Source: Nostoc sp. UHCC 0870
GTDB taxonomy: Bacteria; Cyanobacteriota; Cyanobacteriia; Cyanobacteriales; Nostocaceae
Reading direction: 5' to 3'
Length of the DNA stretch: 64,000 bases
Assembly (NCBI RefSeq): GCF_022063185.1
Contig: NZ_CP091913.1
Location: forward strand, 4,476,001 to 4,540,000
The notes under the pieces are model-generated. The model was not told the origin of the DNA. It worked only from the letters and a program-made list of their open reading frames with translations, and did not search any database. Both the position numbers and the translations under genes were made by a program. How positions within the stretch are numbered: the stretch's first letter is position 1; every line of letters starts with the position of its first letter. This document shows positions 1-8,787 of this stretch, piece by piece.

Positions 1-1
1 A

Positions 2-190
2 CACCAAGCAGAAAATTCTTCCAAACCCTGGATGAAAAAAGTAATTCTTGGTGGTAAATTATTTGCTCTTGGTGTGGCGGCGTTAGTTGCGGTAAGAGTA
101 GCATCAGTTTTGGCCGGATTTGTCATTATGGCAGTTCTGGCTTGGGTAGCTTACAAGCTATTTTTTGAAAATCGCAAAAAATCATCTTGA
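2..190 (+). CDS. C-terminal end of a small membrane protein (5' end outside window)
   Basis: The frame is open from the left edge and ends at TGA 188-190, giving about 62 residues. It has a long hydrophobic stretch rich in Ala, Val, Gly and Leu, probably one or two membrane spans, and a short basic tail (FENRKKSS). Only 17 bases separate it from the BDLP-like dynamin start, so the two may be co-transcribed. No family can be named from this fragment. Confidence 0.5.
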   Translation, partial: HQAENSSKPWMKKVILGGKLFALGVAALVAVRVASVLAGFVIMAVLAWVAYKLFFENRKKSS

Positions 191-207
191 ATTAAGGGAT
201 AAATGTA

Positions 208-2292
208 ATGGTTAGTCAAGTAGGAACTGATAAATTTATTCAAGACTTAGAACGTGTTTCTCAGGTACGTTCCGAAATGGCAGTGTGTTTACAAAATTTA
301 TCTGAGACCATTAATAAAGCTGAATTAGAGGGAGAATCAATCTCAGGAAAACTCAGTTTAGGAAGGGATTTAGAAGATATTAATGTAGCTAGTAATAATC
401 TCAAAAAAGGTGTGTTTCGCCTGTTAGTTCTAGGGGATATGAAGCGAGGAAAAAGCACCTTTCTTAATGCGTTAATTGGAGAGAACTTACTACCTAGTGA
501 TGTTAACCCCTGTACGGCTGTTTTAACAGTTTTACGCTACGGAGCAGAGAAAAAAGTTACCATTCATTTTAATGATGGTAAAAAACCACAACAGCTAGAT
601 TTTCAAAGTTTTAAATATAAATATACAATTGACCCAGCCGAAGCTAAAAAATTAGAACAAGAGAAAAAGCAAGCATTTCCTGATGTTGATTATGCAGTAG
701 TTGAGTATCCTTTAACACTTTTAGAAAAAGGTATTGAAATTGTTGATAGTCCAGGGTTAAACGATACAGAAGCCAGGAATGAGTTATCTTTAGGATATGT
801 AAATAATTGTCATGCTATCCTATTTGTGATGAGAGCATCCCAACCTTGTACTTTGGGAGAGCGTCGTTATCTAGAAAACTATATTAAAGGAAGAGGCTTA
901 TCAGTTTTCTTCTTAATTAACGCATGGGATCAGGTAAAAGAATCACTAATTGATCCTGATGATGTAGAAGAGATTAAAGCGGCTGAAAATAGACTCCGGC
1001 AAGTTTTTAAGGCGAATTTAGCAGAATATTGCCAAGTAGACGGTCAAAATATTTATGATGAACGAGTATTTGAAGTATCATCCATTCAAGCACTGCGGCG
1101 ACGATTAAAAGATTCCCAAGCAGATTTAAGCGGGACTGGCTTCCCTGATTTTATGGGTGCGCTTAATACTTTTCTTACCAGAGAACGCGCGATCGCAGAA
1201 CTCAGACAAGCAAGAACATTAGCTAGACAAGCTGTTAACCATACCCGCGAAGCCATAGGTAGACGGCTACCATTACTTGATCAAGATGTCGAAGAATTAA
1301 AAACACGCATTAATTCTGTAGAACCTGAGTTTAAAAAACTTACGAATATTCGAGATCAATTCCAGAGAGAAATCTTTACTACTAGAGATAATCAATCGCG
1401 TAAAATATCTGAATCTTTCCGCAGTTATATTTTAAATTTAGGCAATACTTTTGAAAGTGATTTTCTGCGCTATCAACCGGAATTAAAGATATTAGATTTT
1501 CTCAGTAATGGGAAACGAGAAGCATTTAATGCTGCACTGCAAAAAGCCTTTGAACAATATATGACTGATAAATGTGCAGCTTGGACTTTAACGGCTGAAA
1601 AAGATATTAATGCAGCATTTAAAGAATTATCTCGCAGTGCAGCGCAGTATGGTGCATCTTATAATCAAGTCACTGAGCAAATTACAGAAAAACTTACGGG
1701 AAAACAAGTTAAAGTCAACACTAACGAGACTACTACAGAAACAGATAATGCTCCTAGTTGGGCAAAATGGGCGATGGGATTGTTATCACTTTCTGGAGGA
1801 AATTTTGCTGGTGTAGCAATGGCTGGTGCTGGGTTTGACTGGAAAAATATTTTACTAAATTATTTCACTGTCATTGGTGTCGGGAGTATTATCACCGCAG
1901 TTACAGGTGTACTTCTCGGCCCCATTGGATTTGCTTTACTTGGTTTGGGAGTAGGTGTTTTACAAGCAGATCAAGCACGTAAAGAGTTAGTTAAAACTGC
2001 GAAGAAAGAGTTAATCAAATATTTGCCCCAAGTAGCAAATGAGAAATCACAAACTGTATACGATGCAGTAAAAGAGTGTTTTGATAGCTACGAAAAAGAA
2101 GTGAGTAAGCGGATTAATGATGATATTAATTCTCGTAAATCTGAGTTGGATAATTTGCTTAAGCAAAAAGAAACACGCGAAATTAATCGGGAGAGTGAGT
2201 TAAAGCGGTTTAAAACTTTGCAAGAAAATGTTATTTCTCAGTTACAAAAGATTGAGGCGGCTTATAGTAATCTTTTAGCTTACTATGGCTAG
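208..2292 (+). CDS. Bacterial dynamin-like protein, close to Nostoc punctiforme BDLP
   Basis: A 694-residue dynamin-superfamily GTPase expected to bind and remodel lipid bilayers by nucleotide-dependent assembly. Seen: G1 loop GDMKRGKS (76-83), G2 Thr103 in PCTAVL, G3 DSPG (180-183), G4-like NAWD (238-241), a long helical middle and stalk, and a hydrophobic paddle around 570-605 followed by a helical tail. From memory, its length and nearly continuous sequence match the structurally characterised N. punctiforme BDLP (693 residues), so I regard it as that orthologue. A second dynamin-like gene follows 214 bases downstream in the same orientation, which suggests a paired GTPase system. Cellular role (membrane repair, thylakoid or plasma-membrane maintenance) is unproven. 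Confidence 0.95.
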   Translation: MVSQVGTDKFIQDLERVSQVRSEMAVCLQNLSETINKAELEGESISGKLSLGRDLEDINVASNNLKKGVFRLLVLGDMKRGKSTFLNALIGENLLPSDVNPCTAVLTVLRYGAEKKVTIHFNDGKKPQQLDFQSFKYKYTIDPAEAKKLEQEKKQAFPDVDYAVVEYPLTLLEKGIEIVDSPGLNDTEARNELSLGYVNNCHAILFVMRASQPCTLGERRYLENYIKGRGLSVFFLINAWDQVKESLIDPDDVEEIKAAENRLRQVFKANLAEYCQVDGQNIYDERVFEVSSIQALRRRLKDSQADLSGTGFPDFMGALNTFLTRERAIAELRQARTLARQAVNHTREAIGRRLPLLDQDVEELKTRINSVEPEFKKLTNIRDQFQREIFTTRDNQSRKISESFRSYILNLGNTFESDFLRYQPELKILDFLSNGKREAFNAALQKAFEQYMTDKCAAWTLTAEKDINAAFKELSRSAAQYGASYNQVTEQITEKLTGKQVKVNTNETTTETDNAPSWAKWAMGLLSLSGGNFAGVAMAGAGFDWKNILLNYFTVIGVGSIITAVTGVLLGPIGFALLGLGVGVLQADQARKELVKTAKKELIKYLPQVANEKSQTVYDAVKECFDSYEKEVSKRINDDINSRKSELDNLLKQKETREINRESELKRFKTLQENVISQLQKIEAAYSNLLAYYG

Positions 2293-2423
2293 TATCAATC
2301 ACATCTCTCTCTTGGCTACAAATAGAGAGAGGTGGGAATTTTTAAACGCAGAGGGGCGCAGAGGTTCACGCAGAGGTTGAATGAAAGCTTTGTGTTTAAA
2401 AGCTAAAAAATTGTGATGCTCCC

Positions 2424-2473
2424 TTAACTACATATGAACACTGATAAAATTATCTATGTTTATATGTAGTTAA
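2424..2473. promoter_or_regulatory. 12-bp perfect inverted repeat upstream of second dynamin gene
   Basis: TTAACTACATAT (2424-2435) is mirrored by ATATGTAGTTAA (2462-2473) with a 26-base AT-rich spacer, ending 33 bases before the second dynamin start. It could be an operator, an mRNA hairpin, or a small palindromic repeat. There is no U-run, so a terminator is unlikely. The half-site TAACTACAT recurs near 4963, upstream of the next gene. Confidence 0.4.
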
Positions 2474-2506
2474 AACTTTACATACTAAACCTAGAATGAG
2501 GGGAAT

Positions 2507-4744
2507 ATGCCACAACAGGATAGAAGATACAGAGATTTAGCAGATACTCTAAAATCTGCATCTACATTACTAGGTTTAGAACGCACATCACAACTACATC
2601 AAGATATTATTAATATTGGTAATTATCTGACTAATCCTAACTTTAGGATTGCGGTTTTTGGGCCTTTTAATCATGGTAAGTCTACTCTATTAAATGCTAT
2701 TTTAGGAACTCGCACGTTACCTATAGATTTAATTCCTACCACAGGCGCAGCTATTACTGTCAAATATGGCTCTGATGTCAGAACACGCATCATGTTAGTA
2801 GATAATACAGAAATTTATCGTAGTGGAACGGAAATTTTACAACAATATGCAATTCTGGATGGTGATAGACAGATGCGAAAGGATGTAGCATCTGTAGAAG
2901 TTTTTTGTCCTCATACTTTTTTAGAAACTGGTGTAGAGTTTATTGATTTACCAGGAACTAATGATAGGGATGAGCAGGATAATTTAGTTAGAGAGCAACT
3001 TTTCAGTGCTGATTTAGTTGTGCAGTTACTAGATGCGCGCAAGTTGATGACTTTAGGTGAACGAGAAAACTTGCGAGATTGGTTATCAGATAGGGGTATT
3101 AAAACAGTTATTTTTGTTGCTAATTTTATTAATTTACTTGACCCGGAAGAGCAAAAACAAGTGCAGAATCGGCTGCGGTTTGTTGCAGAAAGTTTCCGCG
3201 CAGAATTACCTCCAGGTTTTAGTAACTTATATCGAGTTGATGCTTTACCTGCTTTACGCGCCAGATTAAAGGGTGATGTGGGTGCTGCTAGTAGTAGTGG
3301 GTTAGTAGCTTTTGAAACAGCGTTGCAAAATATTGTGCATATCTTACAACAAAATCGGGGTGATGTGAGGTTGCCGAGAGTGCAGGCGATCGCATCTCAA
3401 ATTCAGTTATCATTAAAAAAGAAAATTGACCCAATTGCTAATGAATTTAAAGTATTTGATGAAAAACATAATGCCAAAATAGAAATCAAACAAAAAGCTA
3501 AAAATTTAATTACGCAAGGCTTTAATACTAGTCTATCTGAGTTAAGAGATTGGCTCTCTTTACCAAAATTATTAGCTAAATATCAATCAGATGCGGCTGT
3601 TGCACTAGCAGAAAATAATTTTAAATCTTGGTTAACAAGTAAACTCAAAAAAGACCTCACAGAGCTACAGTTAGCTGTAATGAAATGGCTGTATCAAGCT
3701 TATGATTTCTTTAAGGAAGAACGCCCAGAAGACTTATTAATTCCTTTCCCCCTAGAACCACACATTACTTTACCCCCAAAACCAGATAATACTGAAATTA
3801 TAAGTGAACCTGGTGCAATGGCTGTAGGTGGTGGGATTGGTTGGTTATTAGGCGGACCAGTCGGTGCTGCTGTGGTTGGGAGTATTTCTTATGTATTAAA
3901 TAAAAATATTCAACAGCACGAAGAAAAATCAGCTAATGAGTCATATCATCAGCAAGTTGCTAAACTTTGTATAAAAGCGACTGAAGATTATTTATCTCAA
4001 TTTAGTAGTCAAGCTTTATCGATATTATCTGAGTTTGAACATCAAGCTGAAAAAGTGATTGATTTTAAAGTCACTCCAGAACCAAAAGAAGTTACTCAAA
4101 AGCGTGAAGAGTTAAGGCGAATGCAACAGGGATTTAATCAATTACTTAGTGAGTTAGAACAAGCTAAAATTTATATTAACTATCAACCTTATATAGAAAC
4201 GCCAAAAGTTAATCAAACTCAACAAAAGTCTTCGCAACAACAAGAACGGATTTATACTCGACAACCTCAAGCCACTCCTAACCCACCACGACAGGAGAAT
4301 ACAGCTAAGACTGCTGAGAAAAAAGTAGAGTCTGCAAAACAGCAAGTTTATTCACCACCACCTCCACCAAAAACTGCTCCTTCACCCAATCCCGCAGAGG
4401 TAGAAGCGAAGTTTCATAACTGGGAAATGGATGAAGAAATAGCACGTATGAAAGCTGAAATGCGTTCTCCTGGTTATCAGAAGTGTAAGCAGCAGACAAA
4501 TCAAAATACGCAAGTACCTAAACCACCTCAAAGCCAAACCGAAAAGGATAAAATTGCTCGCGCGTATAAGATTTTAGGCTTACCACAAGATGCTGCTTTT
4601 GCTGATATTAAACAGGCATATAAAAGTTTAGTTAAAAAATGGCATCCAGATTTATATGTTAACCAACCCCAGATGCAAAAACAAGCTCAAGAAAAAATGC
4701 GTTTGTTTAATGAAGCTTATACGGTATTGTCTAATGCTAAATAA
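2507..4744 (+). CDS. Dynamin-like GTPase fused to a C-terminal J-domain
   Basis: 745 residues. The N-terminal GTPase domain has G1 GPFNHGKS (52-59), G3 DLPG (147-150) and, where G4 is expected, NFIN (206-209), which lacks the usual Asp. A helical region and a glycine-rich membrane segment (about 430-470) follow, then a low-complexity Pro/Gln-rich linker (about 560-680) and a J-domain from about 683 with HPD at 713-715. J-domains stimulate Hsp70 ATPases, so this protein may bring DnaK to a membrane-remodelling site; that role is inference. It is the second of two consecutive dynamin-like genes. The ATG follows AGGGGA at a suitable distance. Domain calls are firm, function is not. Confidence 0.88.
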   Translation: MPQQDRRYRDLADTLKSASTLLGLERTSQLHQDIINIGNYLTNPNFRIAVFGPFNHGKSTLLNAILGTRTLPIDLIPTTGAAITVKYGSDVRTRIMLVDNTEIYRSGTEILQQYAILDGDRQMRKDVASVEVFCPHTFLETGVEFIDLPGTNDRDEQDNLVREQLFSADLVVQLLDARKLMTLGERENLRDWLSDRGIKTVIFVANFINLLDPEEQKQVQNRLRFVAESFRAELPPGFSNLYRVDALPALRARLKGDVGAASSSGLVAFETALQNIVHILQQNRGDVRLPRVQAIASQIQLSLKKKIDPIANEFKVFDEKHNAKIEIKQKAKNLITQGFNTSLSELRDWLSLPKLLAKYQSDAAVALAENNFKSWLTSKLKKDLTELQLAVMKWLYQAYDFFKEERPEDLLIPFPLEPHITLPPKPDNTEIISEPGAMAVGGGIGWLLGGPVGAAVVGSISYVLNKNIQQHEEKSANESYHQQVAKLCIKATEDYLSQFSSQALSILSEFEHQAEKVIDFKVTPEPKEVTQKREELRRMQQGFNQLLSELEQAKIYINYQPYIETPKVNQTQQKSSQQQERIYTRQPQATPNPPRQENTAKTAEKKVESAKQQVYSPPPPPKTAPSPNPAEVEAKFHNWEMDEEIARMKAEMRSPGYQKCKQQTNQNTQVPKPPQSQTEKDKIARAYKILGLPQDAAFADIKQAYKSLVKKWHPDLYVNQPQMQKQAQEKMRLFNEAYTVLSNAK

Positions 4745-4820
4745 GGGTGTAGCGGAAGAAAAAAACCGGGATAACCTCAGTATTATTTCATATTAGGTTT
4801 GCAATTAAAGTTTCAAATAC

Positions 4821-4923
4821 TACAGCATATTCGATCTTTATGAGGTACAGTACCCAATTCAAATTCCAAGGTTTACAAGCCACCCTGTAATTGATATACC
4901 TCACTTATCTTAAAAGTGCTGTA
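4821..4923. repeat. 103-bp palindromic MITE-like element, family A (divergent copy)
   Basis: Bounded by TACAGCA (4821-4827) and TGCTGTA (4917-4923). An inner inverted pair TGAGGTAC ... ATACCTCA is shared with the elements at 19120 and 40157, although the terminal repeats differ. It fills most of the spacer between the J-domain dynamin and the next gene. Confidence 0.5.
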
Positions 4924-5026
4924 TGTTTTGTTGAACAACAAACTGGAATGATTAGTTAAACTAACTACATGGGTATAATATGCTCAAGGAAAAGTAATTT
5001 ATTTTACCAATAATTTTCATAAAACC

Positions 5027-5560
5027 GTGAATAAGTCACAAGCCATCAAGCTACTGGAAAACGAGGGATGGACAAAAGCAGATGCTATGCGAGCATTGGA
5101 AGTAATTGACTTTCAGATTAATCCTGATGAAATTACCATTCGTCGAGCTATTTCGCGTTTTGCGGGTACAGAACTAATTAATCGTCAACGCCTTCAAGCT
5201 GCTCAGAAAGGAATGGTAACAAAGAAAAATAAAGAGATTGAAAGAACTCATCAGGAATATACAGCTAAAATCAACCAATTAAATCAGTCTTACCAACAGG
5301 AACAGGAAAAATATACCTACGAAGTTCAAAATTTATTAGACACGAATAAAGTGTTAGAGACAAAACTTAAAAATGCCAATATTCAGAATAGTGAGTTAGT
5401 TCAAGCTAATAAACAGTTACAAAATGATAATAAGGTTTTGAAAAATCTTATAGATGAAATCAAGCTCAAATTAGCTATAAATACCAAACAACTTCTTCAA
5501 TATGAAGATAGTGAAATCAGGAAAGCATTAATCCATATGTTTAAGTCTACACTTGGATAG
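5027..5560 (+). CDS. Hypothetical coiled-coil protein of the HNH cassette
   Basis: 177 residues from a GTG start. Residues 1-60 form a compact, probably helical domain (for example LENEGWTKADAMRALEVID), and about 65-155 are a long Gln/Asn/Lys-rich coiled coil. There is no signal peptide or membrane span, so it is probably cytosolic. It is followed after 12 bases by a 139-residue gene and then an HNH nuclease gene, all on the plus strand, so the three probably form one unit. TATAAT at 4974-4979 is a plausible -10 element. I do not recognise the family; the N-terminal domain resembles small conserved cyanobacterial proteins from memory only. Confidence 0.65.
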   Translation: MNKSQAIKLLENEGWTKADAMRALEVIDFQINPDEITIRRAISRFAGTELINRQRLQAAQKGMVTKKNKEIERTHQEYTAKINQLNQSYQQEQEKYTYEVQNLLDTNKVLETKLKNANIQNSELVQANKQLQNDNKVLKNLIDEIKLKLAINTKQLLQYEDSEIRKALIHMFKSTLG

Positions 5561-5572
5561 ATAATTTATTTT

Positions 5573-5992
5573 ATGAATAAGAAAAAAAGAAATTTTCAGG
5601 GTATGAGTTATCGTGTAATGCAAATTAATAACTCTCAAAGCAGACTTAAATTGTATCAGGAAGACCAATCTTGGTTAAGGAAAAACGGCTATAAAAATGT
5701 TGGCTGGAATCATGTGATTAGTCTTTACGAAAAAATTGCAGAATTCTTAAAAAAATATAATCTGAATGATTTAACACTTGAAGAATTATTCTTAGAAGCA
5801 GATCGGATAGGTAATAAATATCAGACAATTCAAGAAATTACTAATTTTAATCAAAAGTTAGCTATAGAAGTAAATGAAATTGCCGACTCTATAGATACGC
5901 AGTTTCCTGACACAGAAATAGAGTTTATTGATTTTAGTAATAATTTCCAAAATAAAAATAGGAAAAAACATCAGCGCAATTCTCATATATAG
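5573..5992 (+). CDS. Hypothetical protein sharing a motif with the adjacent HNH nuclease
   Basis: 139 residues with a very basic N-terminus (MNKKKRN), no signal peptide and no membrane span. Residues 69-82 carry L-x-E-L-F-x-x-A-x-R-I-G-N-K, which recurs almost exactly at residues 8-21 of the HNH protein encoded immediately downstream. It starts 12 bases after the coiled-coil gene and ends 26 bases before the HNH gene. The shared motif suggests a common fold or interaction surface. No known family recognised. Confidence 0.6.
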   Translation: MNKKKRNFQGMSYRVMQINNSQSRLKLYQEDQSWLRKNGYKNVGWNHVISLYEKIAEFLKKYNLNDLTLEELFLEADRIGNKYQTIQEITNFNQKLAIEVNEIADSIDTQFPDTEIEFIDFSNNFQNKNRKKHQRNSHI

Positions 5993-6018
5993 AACTATTC
6001 AGTATTAACTAAAGCATT

Positions 6019-6468
6019 ATGAATCTAGAAAATAAACAGCTTAGGGAATTATTCGCTCTAGCAAATAAGATTGGTAATAAGCGATATCACAAACTTACAC
6101 ATCAAGACTTTGAAAACTACAGAAAATTTGATTACTGGAGGTATGTTAATGGCGATTATGAGTGCGGCACTACCCAAGAAAGTAAAGATTGGGTAACAGA
6201 AAATTCAGACGGGTATTGTCCAATTTGTGAGCAGCACTATTCGGTAAAAGGTGGTAAAAGTATAGACCATAAGCTACCACGCTCACAATATCCTTGGTTA
6301 TCAATGGATTTTCAAAATCTATGGGTAATTTGCCGAAGTTGTAATCAAGAAAAGAGCGACATGAATTGGTATGAATATGAACACTATATATTTATTCATT
6401 ATCCTGATTGGTATCCTGCTGTGAAAGCTGTACGTCCCAAGTCGCTACTGCATTCATTAAAAGGCTAA
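6019..6468 (+). CDS. HNH endonuclease
   Basis: 149 residues with a treble-clef HNH site: zinc-type CPIC (67-70), then IDHKLPRSQ with the catalytic-type His84, then CRSCN (105-109). These are the usual metal and catalytic positions of HNH nucleases. The N-terminal 40 residues carry the IGNK motif shared with the preceding gene. It is the last gene of a three-gene plus-strand set. HNH enzymes serve in restriction, mobile elements and defence; the absence of a transposase or intron motif makes a stand-alone or defence role more likely here, but this is inference. Confidence 0.8.
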   Translation: MNLENKQLRELFALANKIGNKRYHKLTHQDFENYRKFDYWRYVNGDYECGTTQESKDWVTENSDGYCPICEQHYSVKGGKSIDHKLPRSQYPWLSMDFQNLWVICRSCNQEKSDMNWYEYEHYIFIHYPDWYPAVKAVRPKSLLHSLKG

Positions 6469-6553
6469 CCCAGGTGATTACTGAATCAAAAATAGTGAAG
6501 CGATTGCACCTAATTTTTTTATAAAATAAGATATCAACGGTCAAACTAACTAT

Positions 6554-6838
6554 ATGACTTTGCAAGAACTCAAAGAACAGATTGATAAATTATCAACAAG
6601 CGATCGCCTCACTCTCATCTCTCTAATTATCGAATCACTCCAGCGTGAAAAAAGCGATAATTTAGAACAAAAGCAATTTGATCCTTCTGATATTTCCCCT
6701 CAACAACACTTACATACAGACAGAGCAAATGTAATTAATACAATGCGTGGATTTCTCAAAACGGATCAGCCTGCTCCCACAGATAGCGAAGTGCAAGCCA
6801 TGTTAGAACAACGTCTAGTAGAAAAATATCTACAATGA
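6554..6838 (+). CDS. Antitoxin-like partner of PIN toxin
   Basis: 94 residues. The start MTLQELKEQIDKLSTSDRL is typical of small antitoxin or addiction-module proteins in cyanobacteria, with an amphipathic N-terminal helix and a charged C-terminal half that would wrap the toxin. Its TGA overlaps the toxin ATG by four bases (ATGA, 6835-6838), the usual translational coupling of toxin-antitoxin pairs. It probably also represses its own promoter, as is common for such antitoxins; no operator was identified. Confidence 0.75.
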   Translation: MTLQELKEQIDKLSTSDRLTLISLIIESLQREKSDNLEQKQFDPSDISPQQHLHTDRANVINTMRGFLKTDQPAPTDSEVQAMLEQRLVEKYLQ

Positions 6839-7266
6839 AAGTCTTATTTGATACAAATATTATTTTAGATTTTCTACTAGAAAGAAATCCATTCTTTTCA
6901 GATGCACAAAGATTGTTTCAAGCAATCAGTTCTGGAGAAATTGTTGGTTATGTGACTGCAACAACTTTAACTGATATATTCTACGTTGCTAAAAGACAAA
7001 CCCAAAGTATTGAGCGTGCAAGACAAGCAATCTCAATGATAATGACTACTATGGAGATTTGTCTAGTTGATCGTTCCACTCTTCAAGCTGCTCTAATTTC
7101 TGGTATTACAGATTTTGAAGATGCTGTACAAATTGCTTGTGCGATCGCTCAAAATTTAGATGCGATTGTGACTCGTGATACTAAATTTGCGGGTGCTTCG
7201 ATTCCTGTATTGTCTGTGAGTCAGATATTACAAGAGCTAGAATCAATTGGCGAGACTAACCTTTAA
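6835..7266 (+). CDS. PIN-domain toxin (VapC-like ribonuclease)
   Basis: 143 residues forming one PIN domain. Seen: N-terminal FDTNII with Asp6, a second acidic position near Asp47 (TLTDIFY), the cluster DFEDA (93-97) and the C-terminal TRDTKF with Asp115. These match the quartet of metal-binding acids of PIN RNases, which cleave tRNA or rRNA when free of antitoxin. It overlaps the antitoxin gene by four bases, and its length is normal. The pair probably acts as a stress or plasmid-type stabilisation module. Confidence 0.88.
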   Translation: MKVLFDTNIILDFLLERNPFFSDAQRLFQAISSGEIVGYVTATTLTDIFYVAKRQTQSIERARQAISMIMTTMEICLVDRSTLQAALISGITDFEDAVQIACAIAQNLDAIVTRDTKFAGASIPVLSVSQILQELESIGETNL

Positions 7267-7365
7267 AAAGCGACAAGAAGACAAGCTAAAATTTCATCGG
7301 GAATAACAATGCTCATGGGTTTAAAGGTGTAGGGGTATAGGGGTAGTAAGATTATTTCTTGATAA

Positions 7366-7950
7366 CTACCAAATTTTAGACATATTCAGAGCGAATCCGG
7401 GTAAAACTGGATCTGCGCTTACTGCGTCAGGATTTTCTAAACATTCTTCTGATTGACCAGGACGATAAATGTAAACTTGGCGGTGTTTGCGGTCAATTAA
7501 AAAGCCTAACTGTACCCCTGGTTCTCTCATGTACTCTGCCATTTTATCTTTGAGGGGTTGAAGATTATCACTAGGTGATCGCAATTCAATGACAAAATCT
7601 GGACAAATAGGTGCGAATCGTTTTTGCTGTTCTGGTAAGAGACTATTCCACCGTTCTAATTTCATCCAGGAAGCATCAGGAGAGCGTTCTGCTCCTGTAG
7701 ATAACGTGAATCCTGTACTGGAGCTAAAAGCGATACCTGTACCGTCTTTTTCTGTCCAAATTCCTAACTGTACGGCAATATTAAATTCTCGATTGCCTGT
7801 TTCTGAACCCGTAGGGGGCATAATTGATATTTCTCCTGACTGATTGCGCTCAATGCGTAAGTCACCATTTATCTGACAAAATTCAAAGAATTGTTCGTCT
7901 GTCATTTGCATTGATGGTGGCATTTGTATCACTAAGGAATATGACAGCAT
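7366..7950 (-). CDS. Uma2 family (DUF820) endonuclease-like protein
   Basis: 194 residues. Typical Uma2 features are the start MTDEQFFEFCQ, the SSSTGFTL...RSPDASW block, CPDFVIELRSPSD with the acidic and basic residues of a PD-(D/E)XK-like core, and a Lys-containing MAEYMREPGVQLGFLID segment. The family is hugely expanded in cyanobacteria, and its cellular function is unknown despite the nuclease-like fold. It is monocistronic by appearance. Confidence 0.85.
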   Translation of the reverse strand: MLSYSLVIQMPPSMQMTDEQFFEFCQINGDLRIERNQSGEISIMPPTGSETGNREFNIAVQLGIWTEKDGTGIAFSSSTGFTLSTGAERSPDASWMKLERWNSLLPEQQKRFAPICPDFVIELRSPSDNLQPLKDKMAEYMREPGVQLGFLIDRKHRQVYIYRPGQSEECLENPDAVSADPVLPGFALNMSKIW

Positions 7951-7999
7951 AATATTTCAACAGCTGACTTTATTTTTATTTTCACGTAAATACAAAAAA

Positions 8000-8021
8000 A
8001 CGCAAAGATAAAGCTTTGCGT
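8000..8021 (-). terminator. Intrinsic terminator of the peroxiredoxin gene
   Basis: Read on the minus strand, ACGCAAAG is followed by a short loop, CTTTGCGT and a run of T (plus-strand A7 at 7994-8000). An eight-bp stem with a T-tract about 100 bases past the peroxiredoxin stop is a canonical rho-independent terminator. Confidence 0.75.
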
Positions 8022-8071
8022 CTTGTACTTAAATTGACTTAAAATTTCCTACTTACTGCTGAGTAATTACT

Positions 8072-8110
8072 CAGCACCGGCTAAACGCCGCGCTACCGCT
8101 AACAGCACTC
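8072..8110. repeat. Dispersed ~40-bp repeat (family E), copy 1
   Basis: The core CACCGGCTAAACGCCGCG flanked by GCTAACAGCACTCA is nearly identical to 36519-36558, with a partial relative at about 43801-43827. It adjoins CAGCACT tandem repeats (8103-8125). Confidence 0.6.
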
Positions 8111-8125
8111 AGCACTCAGCACTCA

Positions 8126-8764
8126 TTACTTGTTAGGCTGAGGAGTCATCCGCAAGTAGGGTTTAACTTCTTGATAACCTTTGGGGAATTTTTCTTTCAA
8201 TACTTCTGGGTCTTTTAGCGAAGGTACGATTACGCAATCATCGCCGTCTTTCCAGTCGGCTGGGGTAGCTACGCTGTAGTTATCGGTGAGTTGCAGTGAA
8301 TCAATTACCCGCAACAGTTCATCAAAGTTGCGTCCGGTGCTGGGGGGATAGATGAAGGAAAGACGTAGTTTTTTGTTGGGGTCAATTACAAATACGGAAC
8401 GCACTGTTAAAGATGCGTTAGCGTTGGGGTGAATCATGTCGTAAAGGTCAGAAACTTTACGATCTGCGTCTGCCAAAATTGGATAGTTGAGGGTGGTGCT
8501 TTGAGTTTCTTCGATGTCGCCTACCCAGCCGTTGTGAGATTCTACATCATCAACGCTGAGAGCGATCGCTTTTACGTTACGCTTGTCAAATTCTGGTTTG
8601 AGTTTGGCAACTGTACCTAATTCAGTTGTGCAAACTGGTGTATAGTCAGCAGGGTGAGAAAACAGCACAACCCAGCTATCACCAGCCCATGTGTAAAAAT
8701 CTATGTCGCCATGTGTAGACGCTTGTGTAAAGTTGGGTACTGTATCACCAAGACGGAGAGCCAT
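8126..8764 (-). CDS. 1-Cys peroxiredoxin (Prx6 type)
   Basis: 212 residues from ATG 8764, chosen over an upstream in-frame ATG because CAGGGAATCTT gives a ribosome site and peroxiredoxins begin with MALRLGD. It reduces H2O2 and alkyl hydroperoxides. The peroxidatic site PADYTPVCTTE carries Cys45 and Thr42. The C-terminal extension (DWKDGDDCVIVP) is typical of the 1-Cys subgroup. A terminator lies downstream at 8000-8021. The mRNA leader appears to run through an IS200/IS605-like end sequence (8788-8940), which may supply or alter its promoter. Confidence 0.93.
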   Translation of the reverse strand: MALRLGDTVPNFTQASTHGDIDFYTWAGDSWVVLFSHPADYTPVCTTELGTVAKLKPEFDKRNVKAIALSVDDVESHNGWVGDIEETQSTTLNYPILADADRKVSDLYDMIHPNANASLTVRSVFVIDPNKKLRLSFIYPPSTGRNFDELLRVIDSLQLTDNYSVATPADWKDGDDCVIVPSLKDPEVLKEKFPKGYQEVKPYLRMTPQPNK

Positions 8765-8787
8765 ATAAGATTCCCTGTAGTTAATTG

